From: JBOFOR01 sp051659545
GTDB taxonomy: Bacteria > Bacillota > Clostridia > Peptostreptococcales > Peptostreptococcaceae
Direction of reading: 5' to 3'
Assembly: GCF_051659545.1 (NCBI RefSeq)
Contig: NZ_JBOFOR010000289.1
Span: 11,729-75,728, forward strand
DNA: 64,000 bases
Below, one piece after another: positions 36,233-44,377 of this stretch. Made by a program: the position numbers and the translations under genes. How positions within the stretch are numbered: position 1 is the first letter of the stretch; each line of letters opens with the position of its first letter. Under the pieces are notes generated by a model. The model was given only the letters and a program-made list of their open reading frames with translations. It searched no databases and was not told the origin of the DNA.

Positions 36233-37957
36233 ATGAAAATAGATTTAAAAGCAAAACCATTTAGCCTATCTGATGCAGATATTAAATGGGTGGAAGATAC
36301 TTTAGCAGGTTTAACATTAGATGAAAAAATAGGACAAGTATTCGTAGACATGCTATGGAATAATACTGAAGAAGAAGTTAAAGAACGTATAACTAAATAC
36401 GGTATGGGTGGATTTAGATATAACAATATGCCAGCTGCTGACTTACATCGTCAAAATGCTGTAATACAAGAAGCAAGTAAGATACCAGCTCTAGTAGCGG
36501 CTAATATAGAAGCAGGTGGAGACGGTGGTGTAGGTGATGGAACACACTTAGGATATCACGTTGCAGTAGGTGCTACACAAGATAAAGAAAATGCTTACAA
36601 AATGGGATACTATGGATGTAAAGAAGCTGCAGCAATAGGATGTAACTGGACTTTTGCTCCGATAGTAGATATAAATAAAAACTGGAGAAGTAGTGTTATA
36701 CACAACCGATGTTTCTCAAGTGATGCAGATCAAGTTTTAGAAATGTCTAAAGAATATTTAAGAGGTGCAAATGATGCAGGTCTTGCTTGTTGTATGAAGC
36801 ACTTCCCAGGTGATGGATTAGATGAAAGAGATCAACACGTAGTTACTACTGATAACTTAATGACTTGTGAAGAGTGGGATGTAGAATTCGGTAAGGTTTA
36901 CAAGGGTATGATAGATGCAGGTGTAGAGTCTGTAATGATAGGACACCTTAGACTTCCAGAATACCAAAGAAGATTAAAGCCAGGTATAAAAGATAATGAA
37001 ATAATGCCTGCTACAATAGCTCCAGAATTATTACAAGGATTATTAAGAGAGCAATTAGGATTCAATGGATTAATAATAACTGATGCAACTCACATGGTTG
37101 GATTAACTAGCATGATAAGAAGAGAAGATATGATACCAACTACTATAGCTGCTGGTTGTGATATGATATTATACTACAGAGATAAAGAAGAAGATACACA
37201 AGCTTTAAAAACTGGTCTTGAAAATGGAACATTAACTATGGAAAGATTTGACGAAGCTGTTACTCGTGTATTAGCATTTAAAGCAATGTTAAAATTACAC
37301 ACTAAGAAAGAAGAAGGGACTTTAATACCTTCAGCAGAAGGATTGTCAACAGTTGGTTGTGAAGAACATAAAGAAGTAGCTAAAGACATAATGGACAAAG
37401 CTATAACTTTAGTAAAGAACACTAAAAACCAATTACCAATAAAACCTGAAACCCATAAGAGAATAATGCTTTATACAGTAGATAACACTGGATTTGCAGG
37501 TAAAATGGGAATGGCTAAAGCAAGTCTTGAAGACAGAGTAAAAGCGGAACTTGAAGCTCAAGGATTTGAAGTAGATGTATTCGATCCAGCAGCAGGATTA
37601 AATGGTAAGCAATTATTAGCAATGACACCAGTAAAAGAATTCGTAGATAAGTATGATGCGGTTATGTTGTTTGTAAACGTAAATGGATTCTCTATGAGTA
37701 ATGTAAGAAGAATAACTTGGAATATGCCAATGGGGCCAGAAATACCTTGGTACGTAACAGAATTACCAACAGTGTGTGTATCTGTACACAATCCATTCCA
37801 TTTAATAGATGTACCTATGGTACCAACTTATATAAATACTTATGCAGACAATGATGAAGCAATCCATCAAGTAGTACAAAAAATAATGGGTAAATCAGAA
37901 TTTAAGGGTGTAAGCTCGGTAGATGTATTCTGTTCTTCTTGGGATACTCGTTTATAA
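36233..37957 (+). CDS. Glycoside hydrolase family 3, NagZ-like, copy 1
   Basis: A 574-residue cytosolic enzyme (no signal peptide). The N-terminal barrel has the nucleophile Asp284 in LIITDATHM and the NagZ-type His/Asp pair in FPGDGLDERDQH (Asp200, His202). The NagZ barrel plus an extra ~200-residue C-terminal domain is longer than single-domain NagZ. GH3 enzymes of this branch act on beta-N-acetylhexosaminides or related glycosides, sometimes as phosphorylases. Its place beside uronate genes suggests a uronate-containing substrate. ATG 36233 follows GGGGGA. Confidence 0.85.
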   Translation: MKIDLKAKPFSLSDADIKWVEDTLAGLTLDEKIGQVFVDMLWNNTEEEVKERITKYGMGGFRYNNMPAADLHRQNAVIQEASKIPALVAANIEAGGDGGVGDGTHLGYHVAVGATQDKENAYKMGYYGCKEAAAIGCNWTFAPIVDINKNWRSSVIHNRCFSSDADQVLEMSKEYLRGANDAGLACCMKHFPGDGLDERDQHVVTTDNLMTCEEWDVEFGKVYKGMIDAGVESVMIGHLRLPEYQRRLKPGIKDNEIMPATIAPELLQGLLREQLGFNGLIITDATHMVGLTSMIRREDMIPTTIAAGCDMILYYRDKEEDTQALKTGLENGTLTMERFDEAVTRVLAFKAMLKLHTKKEEGTLIPSAEGLSTVGCEEHKEVAKDIMDKAITLVKNTKNQLPIKPETHKRIMLYTVDNTGFAGKMGMAKASLEDRVKAELEAQGFEVDVFDPAAGLNGKQLLAMTPVKEFVDKYDAVMLFVNVNGFSMSNVRRITWNMPMGPEIPWYVTELPTVCVSVHNPFHLIDVPMVPTYINTYADNDEAIHQVVQKIMGKSEFKGVSSVDVFCSSWDTRL

Positions 37958-37969
37958 TAGATGAGACAG

Positions 37970-38000
37970 ATAGAAATCACGTAATGTGATTTCTATTTTA
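37970..38000 (+). terminator. Terminator after GH3-1
   Basis: ATAGAAATCAC and GTGATTTCTAT with a GTAAT loop, followed by TTTACTT. Confidence 0.8.
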
Positions 38001-38060
38001 CTTACTTAAAACTTAACTTAATTGATTATAAAAAATGTTATTTTCAAATCAAAATAAATG

Positions 38061-38107
38061 GGAAAATGATTGTTTTTAAAAATGATGTATGGTAGTATAC
38101 TAGTGTA
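38061..38107 (+). promoter_or_regulatory. Uronate-island promoter/operator 4 (before HAD gene)
   Basis: cre-like GGAAAATGATTGTT overlaps -35 TTGTTT; 17-bp spacer; -10 TAGTAT in the operator GTAGTATACTAGTGTA (core 38092-38103). Confidence 0.68.
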
Positions 38108-38157
38108 AGAATAAAAATGGATGTAAATATATATTACAGCATATGGAGGAACTTATT

Positions 38158-38997
38158 ATGAGTAATGTTTTTGATAAATATATAAAGGAAAAAGAATTTT
38201 TAGTATGTGTTGATTCTGATGGTTGTGCAATGGATACTATGGAAATAAAGCATAGAGAGTGTTTTGCACCAGAAATGATAAAAACATGGAACTTAACTGA
38301 AAAGGAAGAGTATATATTAAATCTTTGGTATGACCTAAACCTTTATACACAAACTAGAGGTATAAACAGATTCAAAGGTTTAGCAGAAACTTTCAAGATA
38401 ATAAGCAAAGAAGGCGTAGAAATAGAAGACCTTGAAAATTTATTAAATTGGGTTGAAACTACTAATGAATTATCAAACAACTCTCTAAAGAGAGCAATAG
38501 AAAAAACGGATAGTAAAGCATTAAAGATGACACATGAATGGTCATTAAATGTAAATAAATCGATTGAAGAATTACCAAAAGGTGAGGAGCCATTTGAAGG
38601 CGTAAAAGAAGGTTTAGAATCATTATCTAAAATAGTAGACGTAGCAGTTGTATCATCAGCGAATGGTGAAGCTTTAAATGATGAATGGGGTAGACATGAT
38701 TTTATAAAATACCTTCAAGTATTATTAGGACAAGAAGCTGGAACAAAGCAATATTGTATAGCTGAACTTAAGAAACAGGGATATGATACGGAGAAAATAC
38801 TAATGGTAGGAGATGCGCCAGGGGATTTACAAGCTGCTCAAAATAACGATGTAAGATATTACCCTATATTAGTAGGTAAAGAAAGATTATCTTGGGATAG
38901 ATTAGTGAATGAAGCAGTTCCTAAATTAATGAATGGAACTTTTGATAAAGAATATCAAAAAAAATTAATAACTGAATTTAATGATTCATTAAAATAA
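38158..38997 (+). CDS. HAD-superfamily phosphatase
   Basis: A 279-residue protein. HAD motif I is CVDSDGCAMD (nucleophile Asp19, acid Asp21), motif II VVSSAN, motif IV MVGDAPGDLQAA. The cap region (about 40-140) is helical. It is likely a sugar-phosphate phosphatase or house-cleaning enzyme of the uronate island, since it shares the island operator. ATG 38158 follows GGAGGAA; the in-frame ATG at 38143 precedes the box. The substrate is unknown. Confidence 0.85.
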   Translation: MSNVFDKYIKEKEFLVCVDSDGCAMDTMEIKHRECFAPEMIKTWNLTEKEEYILNLWYDLNLYTQTRGINRFKGLAETFKIISKEGVEIEDLENLLNWVETTNELSNNSLKRAIEKTDSKALKMTHEWSLNVNKSIEELPKGEEPFEGVKEGLESLSKIVDVAVVSSANGEALNDEWGRHDFIKYLQVLLGQEAGTKQYCIAELKKQGYDTEKILMVGDAPGDLQAAQNNDVRYYPILVGKERLSWDRLVNEAVPKLMNGTFDKEYQKKLITEFNDSLK

Positions 38998-39009
38998 TAA
39001 ATTAATTAA

Positions 39010-39054
39010 TAGCATGTCTAATATAGCTAATTACATCTTAGACATGCTATTTTT
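39010..39054 (+). terminator. Terminator after the HAD gene
   Basis: TAGCATGTCTAA pairs perfectly with TTAGACATGCTA, followed by TTTTT. Confidence 0.87.
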
Positions 39055-39097
39055 ATAAACTAAATAATGTGTTGTATTAAAAAAACAAAAAAAACAA

Positions 39098-39144
39098 GAA
39101 AACGATTGCCGAAAATGTCGAAAAGTGATAGTATACTAGTATAG
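39098..39144 (+). promoter_or_regulatory. Uronate-island promoter/operator 5 (before intact symporter)
   Basis: cre-like AGAAAACGATTGCC (best match to the catabolite-repression consensus of the set) overlaps -35 TTGCCG; 17-bp spacer; -10 TAGTAT in ATAGTATACTAGTATAG (core 39128-39139). Confidence 0.72.
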
Positions 39145-39365
39145 GAAAGAAAAAGAAAATAGGGTTATAAAAAATAGTGAAAGTTGATTTTATTTAATTT
39201 TGTAAACTTTGTTATACAACTTTTTAAAACGTATAAATTCACACGTAAAATAGTTAAAAAAATAACTGTATTAATACTATATGCATATGGATTTAATAAG
39301 ATTTTATAATGTTGAACTTAAGGAAAATGTTTTATTAAAAAAATAACTAGGGGGAATATAACACA
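39145..39365 (+). other. Long AT-rich leader before the symporter gene
   Basis: If transcription starts at promoter/operator 5, the leader is about 220 bases. It contains no open gene and no riboswitch core or terminator that I recognise, only short AT stems. It may hold a second promoter or unknown leader control. Confidence 0.4.
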
Positions 39366-40805
39366 ATGAGTAAAGTAAATGTAACTTACAACAGAGCAAA
39401 ACTATGGCAAATAGGACTTTTTGCGCTAAACAACACAGCTACGAATATAGCTATGGTATTAATGGGGTACCTAGCATTCTTTGGACAAAATGTATTAGGA
39501 TTAATGGCAGCAGTAATAGGCGTAGTTATAACAGGTATGAGGATATTCGATGGATTTACAGATCCGGTTATAGGATATTTCATAGATAGAACGGAAGGTA
39601 AGTTTGGTAAATTTAGACCTTTTATGTTAGTAGGTAATATTATAATAGTAGCAAGTATGTATTTAATATTTGCAGTTGCACCAACATTAGAGCAATCAAT
39701 TAGATTCCCAATGTTAATGCTATTTTACGTAATATATGTTATCGGATATACTTTCCAAACAGCATGTACAAAGGCAGCACAAGCAGTTTTAACTAATGAC
39801 CCAAAACAAAGACCTATGTTCTCAATGTTTGATGGTATATATAATGCAATATTATTTGCAGTAGCAGGTTTAGTTATAACTTCAATATTACCACCGAAGT
39901 TTGAACTTGGGATGTTAGATCCAGGATTATGGAAGCAAGTAGCAATTTTATTCGGAGGATTATCATTTACATTAACTATATTAGCAATAATAGGTATATG
40001 GGATAAAGATAAAAAAGAAAACTTTGGTACAGGAGATAGTTCTGAACCAATAAAGGTTAAAGAATATTTACCAATAATAAAGAACAACAGAGCGATACAA
40101 ATGTTAGTTATAGCAGCTTCTACAGATAAATTAGCAATGCAATTAACTAATGCAACTCAAATATACTTCTATGGAAATGTATTATTAAATGTTTCTTTAC
40201 AAGGTGAAATAGGAGCAATAACAACTCCTTTAGTGATAGCATTAACTTTTATAGGTGTTATGTATGCTAGAAAAATGGGACAAAAGAAAGCCTTTATTCT
40301 TGGTACTTGGGCAAGTATGGCAATGTTATTTGCATTATTAATAATACAACCATTTGATAATATATCTTTAACATCAATGAATGGAACTACAATACTATTA
40401 ATGACTTTAATATTATTACAAAAAGGTTTTGCATCGGTATCAGGAAATATGGTTATACCAATGATAGCAGATTGTGCAGACTATGAAGTATATAGAAGTG
40501 GAAAGTTTATTCCAGGTATGATGGGTACATTGTTCTCATTCGTTGATAAATTAATATCTTCATTTGCTTCTACACTACTAGGGGTAGGTTTAGCTATGAT
40601 AGGTCTTGGAAATGCAATAATAGAGCCAGGAACTTCTGCAACAGGAAGTTTCTTCTTGTTAATAATGGTTTGTATGTTCATAATACCGATACTTGGACAT
40701 GCAGCATCTATAATAGCAATGAAATACTACCCATTAGATGAAGCTAAAATGGCTGAGATACAAGATGAAATACAAAAAATTAAGAACGAACAAGCTATAG
40801 CATAA
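39366..40805 (+). CDS. GPH-family (glycoside-pentoside-hexuronide) cation symporter
   Basis: A 479-residue membrane protein with about 12 helices. GPH hallmarks are FDGFTDPVIGYFIDRTEGKFGKFRPF (in parts: RIFDGFTDP, GYFIDRT) and MIADCADYEVYRSGKFIPGM near helix 10-11. It is the intact relative of the dead gene at 27838. It is placed directly before the second GH3 gene (23 bp), so it probably imports the glycoside that the GH3 enzymes cut. ATG 39366 follows AGGGGGAATATAACACA. Confidence 0.9.
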   Translation: MSKVNVTYNRAKLWQIGLFALNNTATNIAMVLMGYLAFFGQNVLGLMAAVIGVVITGMRIFDGFTDPVIGYFIDRTEGKFGKFRPFMLVGNIIIVASMYLIFAVAPTLEQSIRFPMLMLFYVIYVIGYTFQTACTKAAQAVLTNDPKQRPMFSMFDGIYNAILFAVAGLVITSILPPKFELGMLDPGLWKQVAILFGGLSFTLTILAIIGIWDKDKKENFGTGDSSEPIKVKEYLPIIKNNRAIQMLVIAASTDKLAMQLTNATQIYFYGNVLLNVSLQGEIGAITTPLVIALTFIGVMYARKMGQKKAFILGTWASMAMLFALLIIQPFDNISLTSMNGTTILLMTLILLQKGFASVSGNMVIPMIADCADYEVYRSGKFIPGMMGTLFSFVDKLISSFASTLLGVGLAMIGLGNAIIEPGTSATGSFFLLIMVCMFIIPILGHAASIIAMKYYPLDEAKMAEIQDEIQKIKNEQAIA

Positions 40806-40828
40806 TAAAATAAAAGGGGGATATTTAA

Positions 40829-42598
40829 ATGGTAAACTTAAAAGCAACACCATATAACCTTGATGAACAGTCAATACAATGGATAAAAGATACAATAGAA
40901 AATATGACAATAGAAGAAAAAATAGGACAACTATTCATAAATATGGGATCTAGTCGTGATGAAGAATACTTAAAGAGTGTATTAGATAATTATCATATAG
41001 GTGGTGTTCGTTACAATCCAGGAAGTGCAGAAGAGGTATACGATCAGAATAAAATATTACAAGAAAATAGTAAAATACCACTACTAATAGCGGCAAATAC
41101 AGAATCAGGTGGTAATGGTGCTTGTCAAAATGGTACATATGTAGGAAATGAAGTTAAAATAGCCGCTACAAATGATAAGAAATATGCATATGAATTAGGT
41201 AGAATTTCTGGAGTTGAAGCATCTGCAATAGGATGTAACTGGAGTTTTGCTCCAATAGTAGATATAAATAGAAACTGGAGAAACCCAATAATTTCTACAC
41301 GTACTTGGTCTGAAAATGTAGATCAAACATTAGAATTATCTTTAGAATATATGAGAGGGATTCAAGAAAGTGGAATAGCTCCAGCTGCCAAACACTTCCC
41401 TGGAGATGGCATAGATGAAAGAGATCAACATTTATCATTTGCACCAAACTGGTTATCAAAAGAAGAGTGGGATGCTACTTTCGGTAAAGTTTATGGAGGA
41501 TTATTTGAGGCTGGTCTTCCATCCATAATGGCAGGACATATAGCTCTACCAGAGTATGTACGTTACTTTAATCCAGATGCAACTACTCAAGAAGCAATGA
41601 TGCCTGCAACATTAAGTAAATACATATTAACAGATTTATTAAGAGGAGAAATGGGCTTCAATGGTCTTGTAGTAACAGATGCGAGCCATATGGTAGCAAT
41701 GACTTCGGCTATGAAGCGTAGTGAAATGTTACCAACGTCAATAGCTGCAGGAAGTGATTTATTCTTATTCTTCAATGATCCAGATGAAGATTTCAAGTGG
41801 ATGATAGAAGGATACAAAAATGGAATAATAACAGAAGAAAGACTTGAAGAAGCATTAACTCGTATATTAGGTGCAAAAGCTGCTTTAGGATTACATAAAA
41901 AATCAAGAACAGAAATACTACCATCAAAAGAAGAAGCAATGGCCCAAATAGGTTTAGAAGAAAATAAGGCTATTGCCCTTGAAATTGCTGACAAAGGTAT
42001 AACTTTAGTAAAAAATACTCAAGATATATTCCCAATAACACCAGAAAAGCATAAGAGAGTTTTACTTGTTGAGCCAAAAGGCCATGAAGGTGGATTTGGT
42101 AAATTAATGGGTATGATGGGTGGAAATCAAAAAAATGCAATGGAACTAATGAAAGAATTATTAGAGGCAGAAGGATTTGAAGTAGAAATATATGAATCAT
42201 TAATAGAGAAAGCAATGAAACTTCCTCAAGAAGAGATGATGAAAGCAATGATGAGTATTTACTCAGGAAAGCGTCCAATATCTACTTTAACTAATAACTA
42301 TGACTTAATAATAAACTTAGCAAATGTTTCACCAGCTACAGATCAACGTTTACAATGGCCGTTAAGTAAGGGTACACCAGATATACCATTCTACGTAAAT
42401 GAAGTGCCAACAATATTTGTTTCATTACAGTGTCCATTCCATTTAGCTGATGTACCTCAAGTGAAGACATATATTAATGCTTACGACAATAAAGAATTTA
42501 CATTAAAAGCATTGGTTGAAAAAATGGTAGGACGTTCAGATTTCAAAGGAATAAGTCCAGTAGATGCATTCTGTGGATTAGAAGATACGCATTTTTAA
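40829..42598 (+). CDS. Glycoside hydrolase family 3, NagZ-like, copy 2
   Basis: A 589-residue paralogue of the enzyme at 36233, co-transcribed with the GPH symporter. Nucleophile Asp284 in LVVTDASHM and the His/Asp pair in FPGDGIDERDQH (Asp199, His201) are conserved. There is no signal peptide. The two copies differ mainly in the C-terminal domain (here a Met-rich LMGMMGGNQKNAMELM segment), suggesting different glycosides. GGGGGA precedes ATG 40829. Confidence 0.86.
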   Translation: MVNLKATPYNLDEQSIQWIKDTIENMTIEEKIGQLFINMGSSRDEEYLKSVLDNYHIGGVRYNPGSAEEVYDQNKILQENSKIPLLIAANTESGGNGACQNGTYVGNEVKIAATNDKKYAYELGRISGVEASAIGCNWSFAPIVDINRNWRNPIISTRTWSENVDQTLELSLEYMRGIQESGIAPAAKHFPGDGIDERDQHLSFAPNWLSKEEWDATFGKVYGGLFEAGLPSIMAGHIALPEYVRYFNPDATTQEAMMPATLSKYILTDLLRGEMGFNGLVVTDASHMVAMTSAMKRSEMLPTSIAAGSDLFLFFNDPDEDFKWMIEGYKNGIITEERLEEALTRILGAKAALGLHKKSRTEILPSKEEAMAQIGLEENKAIALEIADKGITLVKNTQDIFPITPEKHKRVLLVEPKGHEGGFGKLMGMMGGNQKNAMELMKELLEAEGFEVEIYESLIEKAMKLPQEEMMKAMMSIYSGKRPISTLTNNYDLIINLANVSPATDQRLQWPLSKGTPDIPFYVNEVPTIFVSLQCPFHLADVPQVKTYINAYDNKEFTLKALVEKMVGRSDFKGISPVDAFCGLEDTHF

Positions 42599-42636
42599 TA
42601 TAGCCCTTGTTAAGTTAATATAGATTAAATTTAAGA

Positions 42637-42676
42637 TAAAACGGTAGATTGTAAATAATTTACCGTTTTATTTTTT
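42637..42676 (+). terminator. Terminator after GH3-2
   Basis: TAAAACGGTA and TACCGTTTTA stem followed by TTTTTTAC. Confidence 0.85.
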
Positions 42677-42850
42677 ACGCTAAACAATTTCTAAATATTG
42701 ATAAGGGAGCTATAGGAATTGAAAAATACTTAATTAAGTAAGTTAATTATATGGTATACAATAATATTAAAAAATGTCGTATTAATATAAGTAACGAACT
42801 TTATGAGTATATACTTAATTTATTTTAAGGTATATATGGGAGGTAAAACT

Positions 42851-44119
42851 ATGAACAATATTAATAATAATTCATACAGTAAAAACCTCTATGAAAAACT
42901 TCAAATAAAGCCAAATAGCGAAATTGAACAGATACAAAATAAATTAATAGAGGAAGGGACTATACCAGAATTACCAAATGAAGAATTAATTAAATTAGAC
43001 AAAGCTCAAAATGAAGTAGTTGAAAGCTTTCTAAATAGAATTCAACAAGAAATTCAAAAGGCACAAGTGATAGCCATAAAAATGGTTGAAGGAAATAGTA
43101 TAACTAAAGAAGAGTTAGAATTTATAAGTAAAAAATACCCAGATATAAAGCAGGTAGCAGAACAACTAATAAAAAAATGTGATAGCTTAAAATTGGAACT
43201 AAGAAACTGTGTTACAGATGAGGAAAGACAACAAATATTATCTAATTTAATTAAGGAAATAAAAGAAATAGTAAAAAAAGGAGTAAATCCTGAATTTCAA
43301 TCTAAAATAAAAAAAATAGTATTAGAAGAGGTTATAGATTTCTCTAAAAAAGTGCAAGAAGAAAATAAAAAAGCAGAAATAATATGCCTTAAAATAGTTA
43401 AAGGAGAGAAGTGCACAGCAAAAGAACAAGTTTTTATAAGTGAAAAATGTCCAAAACTAAAGCAGGTAGCAGAAAAATTTACTCAAGAAATAAAATATAT
43501 CAAAGAAGATTTGAAAAATTGTAAGACGGAAGTAGAAAGACAAAAACTAGTTTTTAATGCAATAAATAAAATAGAAGAGAACTTTAAAAAAGAAAATAAT
43601 TTTCCGCTTCAAGTACGAATAAAAACAGTAGCTAAAGAAGAAATTATTAAGCTGTCGAAACAAATAGAACTAGAATTAAAAAAAGTAGAAATAATAGGAG
43701 TAAAAATAATAAAGGGAGAAAAGCTTACAACAAAAGAACAGACCTTTATAAATGAAGAGTATCCTAATTTAAGAAAAATCACAGAACAATGGACAAAAGA
43801 ATATAAATACATAAAAAAAGAATTGAACAATTGTAAAACAGAAGAACAAAAGCAACAAATAACATATAGTAAAATTAATGAGCTAGAAGATATTATCAAG
43901 GAAGGTACTATATCAGAAGTTCATGTGAAATTAAAAAGAATAGCATTAGAAGAGGTAAAAAAAGATTACAAAAATGAAAATAATGAAAATGAAATAAAGT
44001 TTAACTTAAATCCGTATATATATTTAAACTCAAAATTATTATTGGATAAAGGTACTGCAGTAATTGTAATAATATCAGTAATAAGTATTCTATATATTTT
44101 GGGAAAAATTATAGCCTAA
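42851..44119 (+). CDS. Triple-repeat, tail-anchored protein of unknown function
   Basis: 422 residues, very rich in Lys and Glu. Three tandem repeats of ~105 residues (about 58-162, 163-266, 267-371) share KxxxIIxxKIVKGEKxTxKEQxFIxEKxP, an N-C-K-T-E-x-x-x-Q-x block and an ending xxIxxEEV. The N-terminus (NLYEKLQIKPNSEIEQIQNK) is separate. A single hydrophobic segment near the C-terminus (AVIVIISVISILYILGKIIA) anchors it in the membrane, leaving the repeats in the cytoplasm if it follows the tail-anchored rule. ATG 42851 follows GGGAGG. I do not recognise the family. It lies just upstream of the chemotaxis cluster. Confidence 0.85.
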   Translation: MNNINNNSYSKNLYEKLQIKPNSEIEQIQNKLIEEGTIPELPNEELIKLDKAQNEVVESFLNRIQQEIQKAQVIAIKMVEGNSITKEELEFISKKYPDIKQVAEQLIKKCDSLKLELRNCVTDEERQQILSNLIKEIKEIVKKGVNPEFQSKIKKIVLEEVIDFSKKVQEENKKAEIICLKIVKGEKCTAKEQVFISEKCPKLKQVAEKFTQEIKYIKEDLKNCKTEVERQKLVFNAINKIEENFKKENNFPLQVRIKTVAKEEIIKLSKQIELELKKVEIIGVKIIKGEKLTTKEQTFINEEYPNLRKITEQWTKEYKYIKKELNNCKTEEQKQQITYSKINELEDIIKEGTISEVHVKLKRIALEEVKKDYKNENNENEIKFNLNPYIYLNSKLLLDKGTAVIVIISVISILYILGKIIA

Positions 44120-44130
44120 AGCTATATATT

Positions 44131-44195
44131 TAGCATAATTATTGTAGAAGTCTACAAGATATTTTGAATATTTACAAAAATATCCAATTATGCTA
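44131..44195 (+). repeat. Nested dyads forming a three-way junction, overlapping the cheV promoter
   Basis: Outer arms TAGCATAATT (44131-44140) and AATTATGCTA (44186-44195) are perfect complements. Between them, TTGTAG/CTACAA (44142-44147, 44152-44157) and GATATTTT/AAAATATC (44158-44165, 44077+100=44177-44184) are also perfect. Only one base each (44141, 44185) is unpaired at the junction. There is no long U run, so it is not a simple terminator. The right outer arm holds the extended -10 of the next promoter. Confidence 0.75.
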
Positions 44196-44199
44196 GAAT
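44171..44199 (+). promoter_or_regulatory. Candidate promoter for the chemotaxis operon
   Basis: TTTACA (44171-44176), 17-bp spacer, TAGAAT (44194-44199) preceded by TG (extended -10). It lies 30 bp before the riboswitch aptamer. Confidence 0.55.
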
Positions 44200-44227
44200 A
44201 AAGTTAATATTAGACTATAAAATTAAA

Positions 44228-44292
44228 TTGGCAAAACATAAGTAATTAGAAGGCACAAAGCTATAGAAATCTTTTTAGTTAGCCAGTTGCAA
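44228..44292 (+). promoter_or_regulatory. c-di-GMP-I (GEMM) type riboswitch aptamer
   Basis: The 5' strand TTGGCAAA and 3' strand AGCCAGTTGC frame the element. The middle carries GGCACAAAGCTATAG, matching the conserved GACGCAAAGC(T)A core. A TAA-GTAA-TTA mini-hairpin offers the GNRA tetraloop seen in this class, with AGTTAGCC before the closing strand. A terminator follows 16 bases later. Ligand class is by resemblance; the related cGAMP subclass cannot be excluded. Confidence 0.75.
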
Positions 44293-44307
44293 AAATATGT
44301 ATTTTAG

Positions 44308-44347
44308 AGCAGGGTGTTAACGGTTAAAGTTGATACTTTGCTTTTTT
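44308..44347 (+). terminator. Terminator of the riboswitch expression platform
   Basis: AGCAGGGTGTTAAC pairs with GTTGATACTTTGCT (four G-U pairs) around GGTTAAA and is followed by TTTTTT, 30 bp before the cheV ATG. Its position after the aptamer implies ligand-dependent transcription control of the chemotaxis genes. Confidence 0.8.
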
Positions 44348-44377
44348 AAATTATAAAATTAAAATTTGGGGGATATT

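Noticed and set aside
39145..39365. Riboswitch in the long symporter leader
   Set aside because: No conserved aptamer core and no terminator before the start codon could be recognised.
39404..39589. Small overlapping gene inside the GPH symporter
   Set aside because: It lies in a shifted frame within a well-conserved transporter and has no ribosome site.
42851..44119. CRISPR-like or DNA-level repeats
   Set aside because: The repetition is at protein level, diverged and about 315 bp long; no short direct repeats with spacers exist.
44131..44195. Integron attC site
   Set aside because: Size is in range, but the conserved core sites are absent and no integrase is present.
44165..44235. Sigma-D promoter before cheV
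   Set aside because: TAAAGTTA occurs at 44200 but the downstream element lacks CCG; the extended -10 promoter is a better match.
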